Below are positions 7,922 to 15,506 of a DNA stretch of 64,000 nucleotides, one piece after another. The stretch is from Moraxellaceae bacterium AER2_44_116 (GTDB lineage: Bacteria > Pseudomonadota > Gammaproteobacteria > Pseudomonadales > Moraxellaceae). Location: positions 62,001 to 126,000 of the forward strand of contig VIAD01000003.1 in the NCBI GenBank assembly GCA_006546595.1, given 5' to 3'. Below the pieces are notes generated by a model, which saw only the letters and a list, made by a program, of their open reading frames with translations, was not told the origin of the DNA and searched no databases. The stretch's first letter is position 1. Every line of letters begins with the position of its first letter. A program made the position numbers and the translations under genes.

Positions 7922-8638
7922 ATGACTACTTTCCCTAAAATTCTTGTTGTCGATGATGATCCTGAGTTACGGCAACTGCTGAAAGCCTATTTATCCAAAC
8001 ATGGCTATGATGTGTTGTTGTTGCCTGACCCACGCGAGTTAGAAAAAACGATTAGCCGCTTTTCCCCACAACTCATTGTTTTAGATTGGATGATGCCGCA
8101 CGAAGACGGTATGAGTGCGTGCAGACGGTTGCGGGCAAAATCGGAACAAACGCCGATTATTATGCTCACTGCGCGTGACGAAACCGTTGACCGTATTATT
8201 GGTTTACAAATGGGTGCAGATGACTATCTCTGTAAGCCGTTTGACCCGCGTGAATTATTGGCTCGTATTGAAGCAGTGCTACGTCGTCCTGCGTTTATTG
8301 CTCAGCATGGTACAGAAGCCAAAATTAGTTTTGGTGAGTTTGTGATCGACCCTAATATAAGGGCGTTATTACGTTCAGGGCAAGCCATTGAGTTATCAGG
8401 TGGCGAGTTTGATTTGTTGTTGGCGTTGGCGCGACATCCGAATCGTATTCTGAGTCGGGATCGGTTATTAACCTTGGTGCATGGTGATAACGCTGAACAA
8501 ATGGAACGCGCGATTGATGTGCAAATTCACCGTTTACGCAAATTATTAGAAGTTGATGCGGTACATCCACAAATTATTAAAACGGTTTGGGGGCGAGGTT
8601 ATGTCTTTTCTTTGCCTGCCGATGGTGTATCCGCATGA
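7922..8638 (+). CDS. OmpR-family DNA-binding response regulator
   Basis: A two-domain response regulator of about 238 residues. The receiver domain (1-120) has the acidic pocket DDD at 11-13, the phosphoacceptor D55 (IVLDWMMP), the conserved Thr in MLTARDE and K105 (LCKPFDPRE). The C-terminal winged helix (about 140-235) has the OmpR-type ELSGGEFDLLLALARHPNRILSRDRLL and RAIDVQIHRLRKLL recognition helix. ATG 7922 was chosen because KILVVDDDPE aligns with the family start and AAGGA lies about 10 bp upstream; the longer frame carries repeat DNA. Its stop overlaps the kinase start (ATGA), so the pair is translationally coupled. Likely target genes are the envelope genes just upstream, by position only. 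Confidence 0.93.
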   Translation: MTTFPKILVVDDDPELRQLLKAYLSKHGYDVLLLPDPRELEKTISRFSPQLIVLDWMMPHEDGMSACRRLRAKSEQTPIIMLTARDETVDRIIGLQMGADDYLCKPFDPRELLARIEAVLRRPAFIAQHGTEAKISFGEFVIDPNIRALLRSGQAIELSGGEFDLLLALARHPNRILSRDRLLTLVHGDNAEQMERAIDVQIHRLRKLLEVDAVHPQIIKTVWGRGYVFSLPADGVSA

Positions 8639-9951
8639 GACTTTGGCCACGTAAATTATGGCTGCAAACGGCGGTGATGGTGTTTGTCGTTGTTGTTATC
8701 ACTCAAGTGTTAACGTTATCACTCCTTGGGCATTTTCGGATGCAGATAGTCCGTCAACAAGGCATTGAGTTGGCGCGCGGATATTTGATCATGGCGCATA
8801 GTGCCTTGCAGTCAATGTCCCCCGAAGAGTTAGCTTTACGGCTCAATCAGCAAGCACAACTTTTGCCTGTCAGCCAAACGCAAGCTGCCGTTAAACTGGT
8901 GTATCAACCTTCTTCGCAAGTGCAAGGTATTGGTGATGCGCCAGTGGGTGTGACTTTGTTATATCGGCATTTACAGCAGGAGTGGGGCATCAATAATGTC
9001 AAAATTTCTGCCGCGCCACATTCCGCGCTATTGATTCGAGTGCAAGGCGATTGGTGGTTGCAAATGCTCACCATTACCAACTCGCAACGTTCTATTATCA
9101 CCGACATATTACCGTGGTTAAATATCGGTTTATTGTTGTTGGCAGGCATTATTGCTTTATTTGTTAGGCATTTGGTTCGCCCTTTATTGGTTTTAGAGCA
9201 AGAAGTCGTTGCTTTTGCACAAGGTAAAAATCCTGAGCCATTGACGACCACACATGGCACAATCGAAATTCGTCGTTTAGCCGATAGTATTCATCACATG
9301 ATGGCCGATTTACGCAGTCACGAACAAGAGCGCCGCACGATGTTAGCGGGTTTGCCGCATGATATTCGCGCACCACTGACGCGTTTACGTTTGCGCTTAG
9401 CCCTATTAGATGACACTGATGTGGTTGCTTTTGAACAAGATATTCGCTCAATTGAACACATTGCCGACCAATTTATTGGTTATTTGCGTGGTCTAGATAA
9501 TAACTCACTCAAAAAAGAACATTTCAACCTGAATGAGCTACTCAGCGAGTTAGTCACAGCTTGCCGACAAACGGGTAAGTCTATCGCACTGTCTTTGCCT
9601 GATGAGCCTGTTTTTGTTTTGGCGGATGCGTTAATGTTAAGACGCGCTGTTGATAATTTAATTCAAAATGCACTCCATCACGGTGCTGAACCAGTGCGTT
9701 TAAATCTCACCAACAACGTCTTAACGGTAGAAGATAGTGGTCAAGGGATTCCTACTCATTTACGTGACCAAGCTCTTGAGCCCTTTGCACAATTAGCCAG
9801 TGAACGTGGTAATCGTGGACAAGTGGGCTTAGGTTTGGCAGTGGTTAAACAGATTTTAGCCGCGCATCAATTAGAGATGCGCTTAGGAGATAGTGAGTTA
9901 GGTGGTTTGAAAATTGAAATTCCACTCAAGGTGATATTAAAGCCTCTTTAA
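8635..9951 (+). CDS. EnvZ-type sensor histidine kinase
   Basis: A 438-residue inner-membrane kinase: TM1 (about 10-32), a periplasmic domain of about 120 residues, TM2 (WLNIGLLLLAGIIALFV, about 163-180), then a HAMP linker. The H box is LAGLPHDIRAPLTRLRLR with His near 242. The HATPase domain has N box DNLIQNALHHG, G1 VEDSGQGIP and G2 RGQVGLGLAVVKQI. The H-box sequence is of the EnvZ subgroup (E. coli EnvZ has VSHDLRTPLTRIRL). By family it phosphorylates the overlapping response regulator. The periplasmic domain may sense through the Spy-like protein encoded upstream; this is inferred from position. ATG 8635 overlaps the regulator stop and matches family length. Confidence 0.93.
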   Translation: MRLWPRKLWLQTAVMVFVVVVITQVLTLSLLGHFRMQIVRQQGIELARGYLIMAHSALQSMSPEELALRLNQQAQLLPVSQTQAAVKLVYQPSSQVQGIGDAPVGVTLLYRHLQQEWGINNVKISAAPHSALLIRVQGDWWLQMLTITNSQRSIITDILPWLNIGLLLLAGIIALFVRHLVRPLLVLEQEVVAFAQGKNPEPLTTTHGTIEIRRLADSIHHMMADLRSHEQERRTMLAGLPHDIRAPLTRLRLRLALLDDTDVVAFEQDIRSIEHIADQFIGYLRGLDNNSLKKEHFNLNELLSELVTACRQTGKSIALSLPDEPVFVLADALMLRRAVDNLIQNALHHGAEPVRLNLTNNVLTVEDSGQGIPTHLRDQALEPFAQLASERGNRGQVGLGLAVVKQILAAHQLEMRLGDSELGGLKIEIPLKVILKPL

Positions 9952-9961
9952 AAAGTCGTGG

Positions 9962-10014
9962 TTTCGACGCCACTCAACCTCCACGACTCTGCGTTGCCTG
10001 AGCGGAGTTTAAGG
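9962..10014. repeat. REP-like palindrome, TTCGACTCCGCTCAG family (degenerate copy)
   Basis: It contains TTTCGACGCCACTCAACC and, in inverted orientation, CCTGAGCGGAGTTTAAGG. Better copies are at 12729-12800 and 30221-30272. It lies just after the kinase gene. Confidence 0.5.
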
Positions 10015-10056
10015 TTTACTAAATAAGTAGTTACATCAAAGGTTTGTTTGTGTCTT

Positions 10057-10119
10057 CCGTTCGCACTGAGCTTGTCGAAGTGTTCTCTGCCAATGGTTCG
10101 ACAGGCTCACCATAAACGG
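10057..10119 (+). repeat. 63-bp REP-like element, copy A
   Basis: It begins CCGTTCGCACTGAGCTTGTC and ends GACAGGCTCACCATAAACGG, with inner arms TTGTCGAAG and GGTTCGACAGG that can pair. Its reverse complement occurs at 45657-45719 with only four mismatches in 63 bases by my count. The GAGC(C/T)TGTCGAA core is typical of REP elements found in many proteobacteria. It sits upstream of the glycosyltransferase gene. Confidence 0.8.
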
Positions 10120-10160
10120 CAAAACTTTTATTTGCGTACTTATCAAAGAACTTATTATCC

Positions 10161-12245
10161 ATGACTCAAAAAATAGACCTCGCCGCCGTAAAAAAACAGG
10201 CATTAGCCTTACATCAACAAGGGCATTTAATTCAGGCAGAGCAGGGCTATAAATCGATTCTTGTACATCACCCGCAAGAGCTAACGGTCTTACATTTGCT
10301 CGGTATTTTGTATCAGCAACAAGCTAAATTTGGATTAGCATTAACCCAAATAGGGCAAGTATTAGCATCAAAACCAAATGCGCTAGATGTGTTGTTATTA
10401 GCGGGAATAATTTCAGGACAGCTTGAGCATCATACCGAAGCATTGTCGTATTTCGATCAAGCAATAGTTCAGCAACCCAACGATATAGCTAGCCATTACA
10501 ATCGTGCGATTGCCTGTCATAAATTACAGCTTTATCAACAGGCGTTAATTAGCCTAGAGGTGGTCATTCAGCAACAAGCGAATCATGCCGACGCTTTAAA
10601 TCTACGCGGTACAGTATTAGCTGCGATAAAAAGTTATCAACAGGCGTTAAGCAGTTATCAACAAGCCATCGCTGTAAAAACGGATTATCCTGTCGCTTTA
10701 TATCATTGTGCGATTGTTTTAGAACAGCTAAAGCGTCCGCAAGAGGCCATTTCCTATTATCAACAAGCCATCGCCTTAAAGCCGAATTACAGTAAAGCTA
10801 TTAGCAATTTAGCAAGCCTATATATGGGGCTTCAGCAGTATTCACAATCAGTTGAGACCTATACGCAATTGTTGGCGGTTGAACCGGATTATCCGTATGC
10901 CGCAGGTAAGTTATTTTATGCTCAGGCTTATTGTTGTGATTGGCGCAATTATCAACAGTCGGTCGATACGCTTGTCGCCGCCGTGCGTCAGCAGCATAAA
11001 GTCATCACCCCGTTTGATTTTCTCAATGTCACTTCAACTGTTGATGATGAAAAAATCTGTGCCGAAACCTATGTTAAAGATCGTTATCCTGTTGCCTTAA
11101 AGCCTTTGTGGCAGGGCGAGCGTTATCAACATAAAAAAATCAAAGTCGCTTATATCTCCGCTGATTTTTACAATCACGCGACATCTATTTTAATGATTGA
11201 AATGTTTGAGCAACACGATACCTCACGTTTTGAGTTCGTAGCTATTGCTTTTAATAGCAAAGATGATGACATGACCAAACGTATTAAAACGGCGTTTGAT
11301 ACTTATATTGATGTGAGTGAAAAATCTGATTTTGAAATTGCCGAATTGATCCGTAGTATGGAAATTGATATCGCTGTTGATTTAAAAGGTCATACCACCG
11401 ATGCGCGTTTAGGCATTTTTGCCCATCGACCTGCGCCGATTCAAGTCAATTATTTAGGCCAAGCCAGTACCCTTGGTGCGCCTTATATCGACTATATCTT
11501 GGTTGATAAACACCTCGTTCCACCCGAAAGCCAACAAGACTATACCGAGAAAGTGGTGTATTTACCTGACACCTATTTGGTATGTGATTCTAAACGTCCG
11601 ATATCTTCGCAGACTTTTACCCGTACTGTGTTAGGGTTGCCTGAGACAGGTTTTGTGTTTTGCTGCTTTAATAACAGCTATAAAATTTCACCGTTTATGT
11701 TTAATATTTGGATGCGATTATTACAGCAAGTGCCTGATAGTGTGTTGTGGCTGATTGAAGGTCATCCTGCGGCTTGTCAAAATTTACGTAATGAAGCTCT
11801 GAAACGGGGCGTGTCTCCAGAACGTTTAGTCTTTGCGCCTAAAGTCGCCTCATCGGTACATTTAGCGCGTCATCGTCATGCCGATTTATTTTTAGATACT
11901 TTACCCGTTAATGCCCACACTACCACCAGCGATGCACTATGGGCAGGATTACCTGTATTAACGTGCATGGGACAAACTTTTGCGAGTCGGGTGGCGGGTA
12001 GCTTGTTATCGGCGGTCGGTTTGCCTGAGTTGATTACCCATGCCTTAGAAGATTACGAGGCGATGGCGTTAACACTGGCAACATCACCCGTATTATTGGC
12101 GAGTATTAAATATAAACTTCAACAACAACGAGATAGCAGTGCTTTGTTTGATATTACTCGTGCTCGACTAGGGTTTGAGTCGGCTTATGAGGTGATGTGG
12201 CAACGGTATCAACAAGGACTGTATCCGATACATTTCACCGTCTAA
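10161..12245 (+). CDS. TPR protein with O-GlcNAc-transferase-like (GT41) catalytic domain
   Basis: A 694-residue cytosolic protein. Residues 1 to about 255 are tandem TPR repeats (e.g. ALSSYQQAIAVKTDYPVALY, EAISYYQQAIALKPNYSKAI). Residues about 325-690 match the OGT/SPINDLY catalytic region: IKVAYISADFYNHAT with the conserved His, DIAVDLKGHTTDARLGIFAHRPAPIQVNYLG, FCCFNNSYKISPFMF with the nucleotide-binding Lys, and NAHTTTSDALWAGLPVLTCMGQTFASRVAGS. By family it transfers a sugar, often GlcNAc, from a UDP donor to Ser/Thr of target proteins. In bacteria, homologues modify flagellin, adhesins or autotransporters, but no such target is adjacent. It is monocistronic and flanked by REP-like repeats. 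Confidence 0.9.
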   Translation: MTQKIDLAAVKKQALALHQQGHLIQAEQGYKSILVHHPQELTVLHLLGILYQQQAKFGLALTQIGQVLASKPNALDVLLLAGIISGQLEHHTEALSYFDQAIVQQPNDIASHYNRAIACHKLQLYQQALISLEVVIQQQANHADALNLRGTVLAAIKSYQQALSSYQQAIAVKTDYPVALYHCAIVLEQLKRPQEAISYYQQAIALKPNYSKAISNLASLYMGLQQYSQSVETYTQLLAVEPDYPYAAGKLFYAQAYCCDWRNYQQSVDTLVAAVRQQHKVITPFDFLNVTSTVDDEKICAETYVKDRYPVALKPLWQGERYQHKKIKVAYISADFYNHATSILMIEMFEQHDTSRFEFVAIAFNSKDDDMTKRIKTAFDTYIDVSEKSDFEIAELIRSMEIDIAVDLKGHTTDARLGIFAHRPAPIQVNYLGQASTLGAPYIDYILVDKHLVPPESQQDYTEKVVYLPDTYLVCDSKRPISSQTFTRTVLGLPETGFVFCCFNNSYKISPFMFNIWMRLLQQVPDSVLWLIEGHPAACQNLRNEALKRGVSPERLVFAPKVASSVHLARHRHADLFLDTLPVNAHTTTSDALWAGLPVLTCMGQTFASRVAGSLLSAVGLPELITHALEDYEAMALTLATSPVLLASIKYKLQQQRDSSALFDITRARLGFESAYEVMWQRYQQGLYPIHFTV

Positions 12246-12532
12246 AAATCAATCACTGTTATGATCACTAACTGATCCACTTCAATATACGAATTAACTT
12301 TATGGCTGATAAGTTGTATTGGCATGTTATAGACAGAGGGATGACTGCCTGTCGAACAAGAAAGTTGTGCAGTTGCACCTAGCGTCATAACGGATGGACT
12401 ACTGATGCTACAGCCACTAATAACAGTAGTCGTAACGGTCATATTGGTTTTATTAGTGTCTGCATAAATAGTATTCGCTACCAACAAAAAAGCGAAAATA
12501 GTTACCCTAATATGTTGTGTGAGTGTTTTCAT
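12242..12532 (-). CDS. Small secreted protein, possibly spore-coat-U (SCPU)-like
   Basis: A 96-residue protein with a signal peptide (VTIFAFLLVANTIYA, about 10-24). The mature part is Thr/Ser-rich (TNMTVTTTVISGCSISS) with two Cys in the pattern seen in spore-coat-U/Csu pilin-like beta domains, which begin with a strand, a Cys and a second strand. It is shorter than a full SCPU domain (about 130-160 residues), so it may be a truncated relative or unrelated. Its 3' end overlaps the end of the convergent glycosyltransferase gene by 4 bp. No usher or chaperone gene is nearby. The function is unknown. Confidence 0.5.
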   Translation of the reverse strand: MKTLTQHIRVTIFAFLLVANTIYADTNKTNMTVTTTVISGCSISSPSVMTLGATAQLSCSTGSHPSVYNMPIQLISHKVNSYIEVDQLVIITVIDF

Positions 12533-12728
12533 TTGGTCTGCATCCTTGCAATGAAAAAATATTACTTAGATACAGCATAGTTTACTTAATAAAAGTTGTT
12601 AGTGTTTTAATAGGAAAATGTGATGGCTATCATCTTGTTGTAAATCTCTAGTGGCTGTTGGCACTGTTGACGTTTTGAAGTTCAGGTTGTTTTGCTTGGA
12701 AAGTTCAAATAAAACCATGTCAAAAGAG

Positions 12729-12800
12729 GCTTCGACTCCGCTCAGCCACCACGACTCCGCTCAGCCAGCGCAAAAAAGCTCCCTGAGCAGAGTGGAAGGG
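12729..12800. repeat. REP-like element, TTCGACTCCGCTCAGCC family
   Basis: TTCGACTCCGCTCAGCC and CACGACTCCGCTCAGCC stand in tandem, followed after an A-rich loop by the inverted arm CCCTGAGCAGAGTGGAAG. Related copies lie at 9962-10014 and 30221-30272. Confidence 0.65.
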
Positions 12801-12937
12801 ATAGTTTAAGCAAACGTCAACAGACCCTAGGGATGTGACAGGTATGATTATCGTTTGAGTATTAACGAGCCTGACGGTAGTTTTTCTGATTTCATATCGC
12901 TTATTTTTAACTTTTGAACACACAAGTTGTTCGCATT

Positions 12938-12968
12938 TTGACGCTTACTATCAAGTGTCGCCTATACT
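12938..12968 (+). promoter_or_regulatory. Candidate sigma-70 promoter for the PLC-like gene
   Basis: TTGACG (12938-12943) and TATACT (12963-12968) are separated by 19 bp, slightly long. A second TATAAT lies at 12977-12982 without a good -35 box. Either could drive the gene starting at 13074, leaving a 5' leader of about 90 bases. Confidence 0.4.
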
Positions 12969-13073
12969 TAGTTCTGTATAATTTTTGCACTTGCTAATAC
13001 CGCCAAAACACCGTTTCTTAATCAAGGTATTAGCCATCCAATTTACTAAAAAAAGCACACTCTTGGGGGCGAC

Positions 13074-14942
13074 ATGAAAAAGCTATTAACCGTTGCGGGT
13101 ATGTTATTGAGTACCAGTACAGCATGGGCGGATGCCTCATGGCCGCTAACTCAAGCGATGGAATTGCAAGCCGATACACCCATTAATCGTTTACAAATTT
13201 TAGGCGCGCACAATGCGTGGAATGACTCAGCGGCAACGTGGGCAAATCAACGCTGGGCATTAGATAAATTAATGGATAACGGTGTCCGTAATATCGACAT
13301 TGATATTCACAACGATGGCGGTGTCGTTAAGCTCTGTCATCAAAATTGTTCCTCTATTTATAGTGCTGTTGATAGTTATCCGAATGAGTTGCAAAAAATG
13401 GCGACTTGGTTAGCGGCGCATCCGAAAGAAATTCTGTTTTTAGATATGGAAGATCGCGTGGGCAATCAAGCCCTCGTCGAAGCACCGTTACGTGCTGCCT
13501 TTGGTTCGATGTTGTATGTGCCGAGCGATAAGCCGAGCAACCGCTGGGAAACCCCGCGTGAAATGGTTGCCAAAGGTAAACGCATTATTGTTAAAGGTGC
13601 AAACAATTGGTACGACGGTTCACTCATTTGGGATGGCCGTATTTTTGCGACGGGCGCAGACGGTGGTTGGAATTCGCGTCCTGTTAAATATTTTGATACT
13701 GCTACCTGCAAAATGGACGGTAATGCCTTAGTGTTAGGCAGTATCTACACGATTTCTGATAGTAAGTTGGGCAAAGATGTATTGCCTGATGGTTGGGTTG
13801 ACCAAACAGGCACGATTGACAGTAGCAACATTCCCCGCTTGTTTGCTTGTGGTGTGAATAATGTCGATGCCGACCGTTGGGATGACAGCATGACCACCGC
13901 CGCTGTGTGGAGTTGGAACAGTGGTGAACCCAATAACGCAGGTTCAGCAGGTGAAAACTGTGCCGAACAAGGTGGTAATGGTCGTTGGAATGATAATAAC
14001 TGTGCCGTTGTCCATCGTTTTGCTTGTCAAAATGTCAATAACTTAGATGACTGGCGTATTACGAGCGGTAGCGGTGCTTGGGAACAAGGTCGTGCTCAAT
14101 GTGCGAGTGAATTTGCAGGTTTCCGTTTTGCCGTTCCTGCTAACTCTTACCAAAATCAGCGTTTATTAGCCGTCAATGGCAATCAAAGCCTGTGGTTAAA
14201 CTATTCCGATAAAGCGCGTGAAGGCAAATGGGAAGCCTATTATCCAACAGCGACACAATGGTCTTCGGGTGCGTATGGCACGAATCAAGTGACGCAGCAA
14301 ACCTTGAGCATTGCAGGTGCAAGTGCTGTTAAAGTCACCGTGACAGGTGGTTTAGATGGAATTGGCGATAACGTCCAAGTGTTTAACGGTAGCCGTCAGT
14401 TACAACGCACGTTAATTGGTACAAATGTCAGCACCAGTTTTATCGTCAACGATAATAGCGTGATTGTCCGTTTAGCGTCTGACGGAGCAGTATCGGGTAA
14501 TGTCAGTGTGCAAATTGAAAGCACCACGTTAACTGAAGTGCCTGTCTGGAAGTCTTTAGTCAATGGCAAAGGCAAATGTTTAGATTTAGAAGGGGTGAGT
14601 TCTGCTAATGGCGCAGTGGTTCATCATTGGTCGTGTCACGGTGGTGATGGTCAAAAATGGTGGCAAGATGCGCAAGGCCGTATTCATAGCAAGTTAAACG
14701 CGAATCGCTGTATTGATGTTTCAGGTGCAGGCACAGGTAACGGCACTAAAATTCAGTTGTGGGATTGTCATAACGGCGCAAACCAAGTGTGGTTACGCGG
14801 TGCAGGCAACTCTTTACGTCCTGCTCATGCCCCAAGCAAAGCTATGGATATTAAAGATGCTTACTGGGGGGCGTTTGATGGTCAAGATACCCACTTGTGG
14901 GATGGTCAAAATAGCTGGGGTCAAAGCTGGTCTTGGAAGTAA
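13074..14942 (+). CDS. Secreted PI-PLC-like protein with C-type-lectin and ricin-type lectin modules
   Basis: A 622-residue exported protein with signal peptide MKKLLTVAGMLLSTSTAWA. Residues about 36-260 resemble the PI-PLC X domain: ILGAHNAWNDS with H46, and NIDIDIHNDGGVVKLCHQNC with H79/H89, suggesting the paired catalytic histidines. Residues about 275-320 carry C-type-lectin hallmarks (WNSGEPNN, GRWNDNNC, FACQ). Residues 327-392 look like the front half of a lectin fold (WEQGRAQCASEFAGFRFAVP, LWLNYSD). A beta-sandwich of about 75 residues (405-482) follows, then a ricin-type beta-trefoil (490-622; KCLDLEG, RCIDVSG, QLWDCHNGANQVW). It probably cleaves or binds glycolipids or carbohydrates outside the cell; substrate unknown. 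Gly at GGGGGC before ATG gives the ribosome binding site (TTGGGGGCGAC). Confidence 0.82.
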   Translation: MKKLLTVAGMLLSTSTAWADASWPLTQAMELQADTPINRLQILGAHNAWNDSAATWANQRWALDKLMDNGVRNIDIDIHNDGGVVKLCHQNCSSIYSAVDSYPNELQKMATWLAAHPKEILFLDMEDRVGNQALVEAPLRAAFGSMLYVPSDKPSNRWETPREMVAKGKRIIVKGANNWYDGSLIWDGRIFATGADGGWNSRPVKYFDTATCKMDGNALVLGSIYTISDSKLGKDVLPDGWVDQTGTIDSSNIPRLFACGVNNVDADRWDDSMTTAAVWSWNSGEPNNAGSAGENCAEQGGNGRWNDNNCAVVHRFACQNVNNLDDWRITSGSGAWEQGRAQCASEFAGFRFAVPANSYQNQRLLAVNGNQSLWLNYSDKAREGKWEAYYPTATQWSSGAYGTNQVTQQTLSIAGASAVKVTVTGGLDGIGDNVQVFNGSRQLQRTLIGTNVSTSFIVNDNSVIVRLASDGAVSGNVSVQIESTTLTEVPVWKSLVNGKGKCLDLEGVSSANGAVVHHWSCHGGDGQKWWQDAQGRIHSKLNANRCIDVSGAGTGNGTKIQLWDCHNGANQVWLRGAGNSLRPAHAPSKAMDIKDAYWGAFDGQDTHLWDGQNSWGQSWSWK

Positions 14943-14944
14943 TA

Positions 14945-14980
14945 AATCCTCCCCAACCCTCCTTTACAAAAGGAGGGGGG
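14945..14980. repeat. CCTCC/GGAGG inverted repeat
   Basis: AACCCTCCTTTACAAAAGGAGGGG forms a short hairpin directly after the PLC-like gene. It resembles the elements at 7798-7876 and 58285-58314. Confidence 0.55.
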
Positions 14981-14996
14981 TAGTTAAAGAAGTATT

Positions 14997-15022
14997 AAAA
15001 AAGCCGCATGATGCGGCTTTTT
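14997..15022 (+). terminator. Intrinsic terminator after the PLC-like gene
   Basis: GCCGCAT pairs with ATGCGGC, flanked by AAAAAA and TTTTTT. This is a canonical rho-independent terminator and could work in both directions. Confidence 0.85.
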
Positions 15023-15080
15023 TATTGTGCAGAGATTGATTACGATGACGTCACTTTTATTCCAATGAGCAAATAAAAAA

Positions 15081-15478
15081 ATGTTAAATCAAAATCAACC
15101 GTTTTCGATGGGCTGGGTTTTAGGCAGCATGGCGGTATTTGTGCTTGCTCAATTAATCTTGGCAGTGGTAGTGGGGCAGGTTTTGATTGGTAGCCGTATT
15201 GCTTTTGGTTTACAGCAAGTGGGGTTCAGGGTTTATTGATTCTGGTCAGTTATTTTGTTGGTGGATTTATCATTGGTGTTATCTCGCCAAAAATTCGGAT
15301 TATTGAACCCGCTTTAGGCGCGTTTTTGTCGATTTTTTTGGTGGTGCTGGTCTCGTTTGTCATGCCCAATAGTTATATTCAGTTTAATTGGTTACGGTTA
15401 ATTATCGGTGGCGTTATTGCCTTTACTTTAGCCATGTATGGGGCAACACTTGGGGAAAAACTGACAAAACAGCTATAA
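15081..15478 (+). pseudogene. Small four-helix membrane protein gene with a frameshift
   Basis: From ATG 15081 the frame reads MLNQNQPFSMGWVLGSMAVFVLAQLILAVVV and on to FGLQQVGFRVY, then stops at 15237-15239. Another frame continues immediately as GVQGLLILVSYFVGGFIIGVI to the stop at 15478, ending GATLGEKLTKQL. Joining the two after GLQQ restores a coherent protein of about 132 residues with four membrane helices. The break lies at a GGGG run (15221-15224); one more G would restore the frame. It is either a real single-base deletion, a sequencing error or a programmed shift. I do not recognise the family. A downstream start at TTG 15236 would give only the second half. Confidence 0.6.
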
Positions 15479-15506
15479 TTCTGTTTTGCCTAACGCTAAA
15501 ATTTAT

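Larger units (their letters stand above)
12533..13073. other. 541-bp intergenic region with repeat and promoter, no gene
   Basis: I see no convincing gene here. It holds a REP-like repeat (12729-12800) and an AT-rich stretch upstream of the phospholipase-like gene with a candidate promoter. A short open frame on the - strand runs through the repeat and is not supported. Confidence 0.6.

Noticed and set aside
12720..12923. Open frame on the - strand
   Set aside because: Most of its C-terminus is translated REP-like repeat DNA; no ribosome binding site or family resemblance.
15236..15478. Stand-alone 80-residue membrane protein from TTG 15236
   Set aside because: It has no ribosome binding site and is better explained as the second half of the frameshifted gene starting at 15081.
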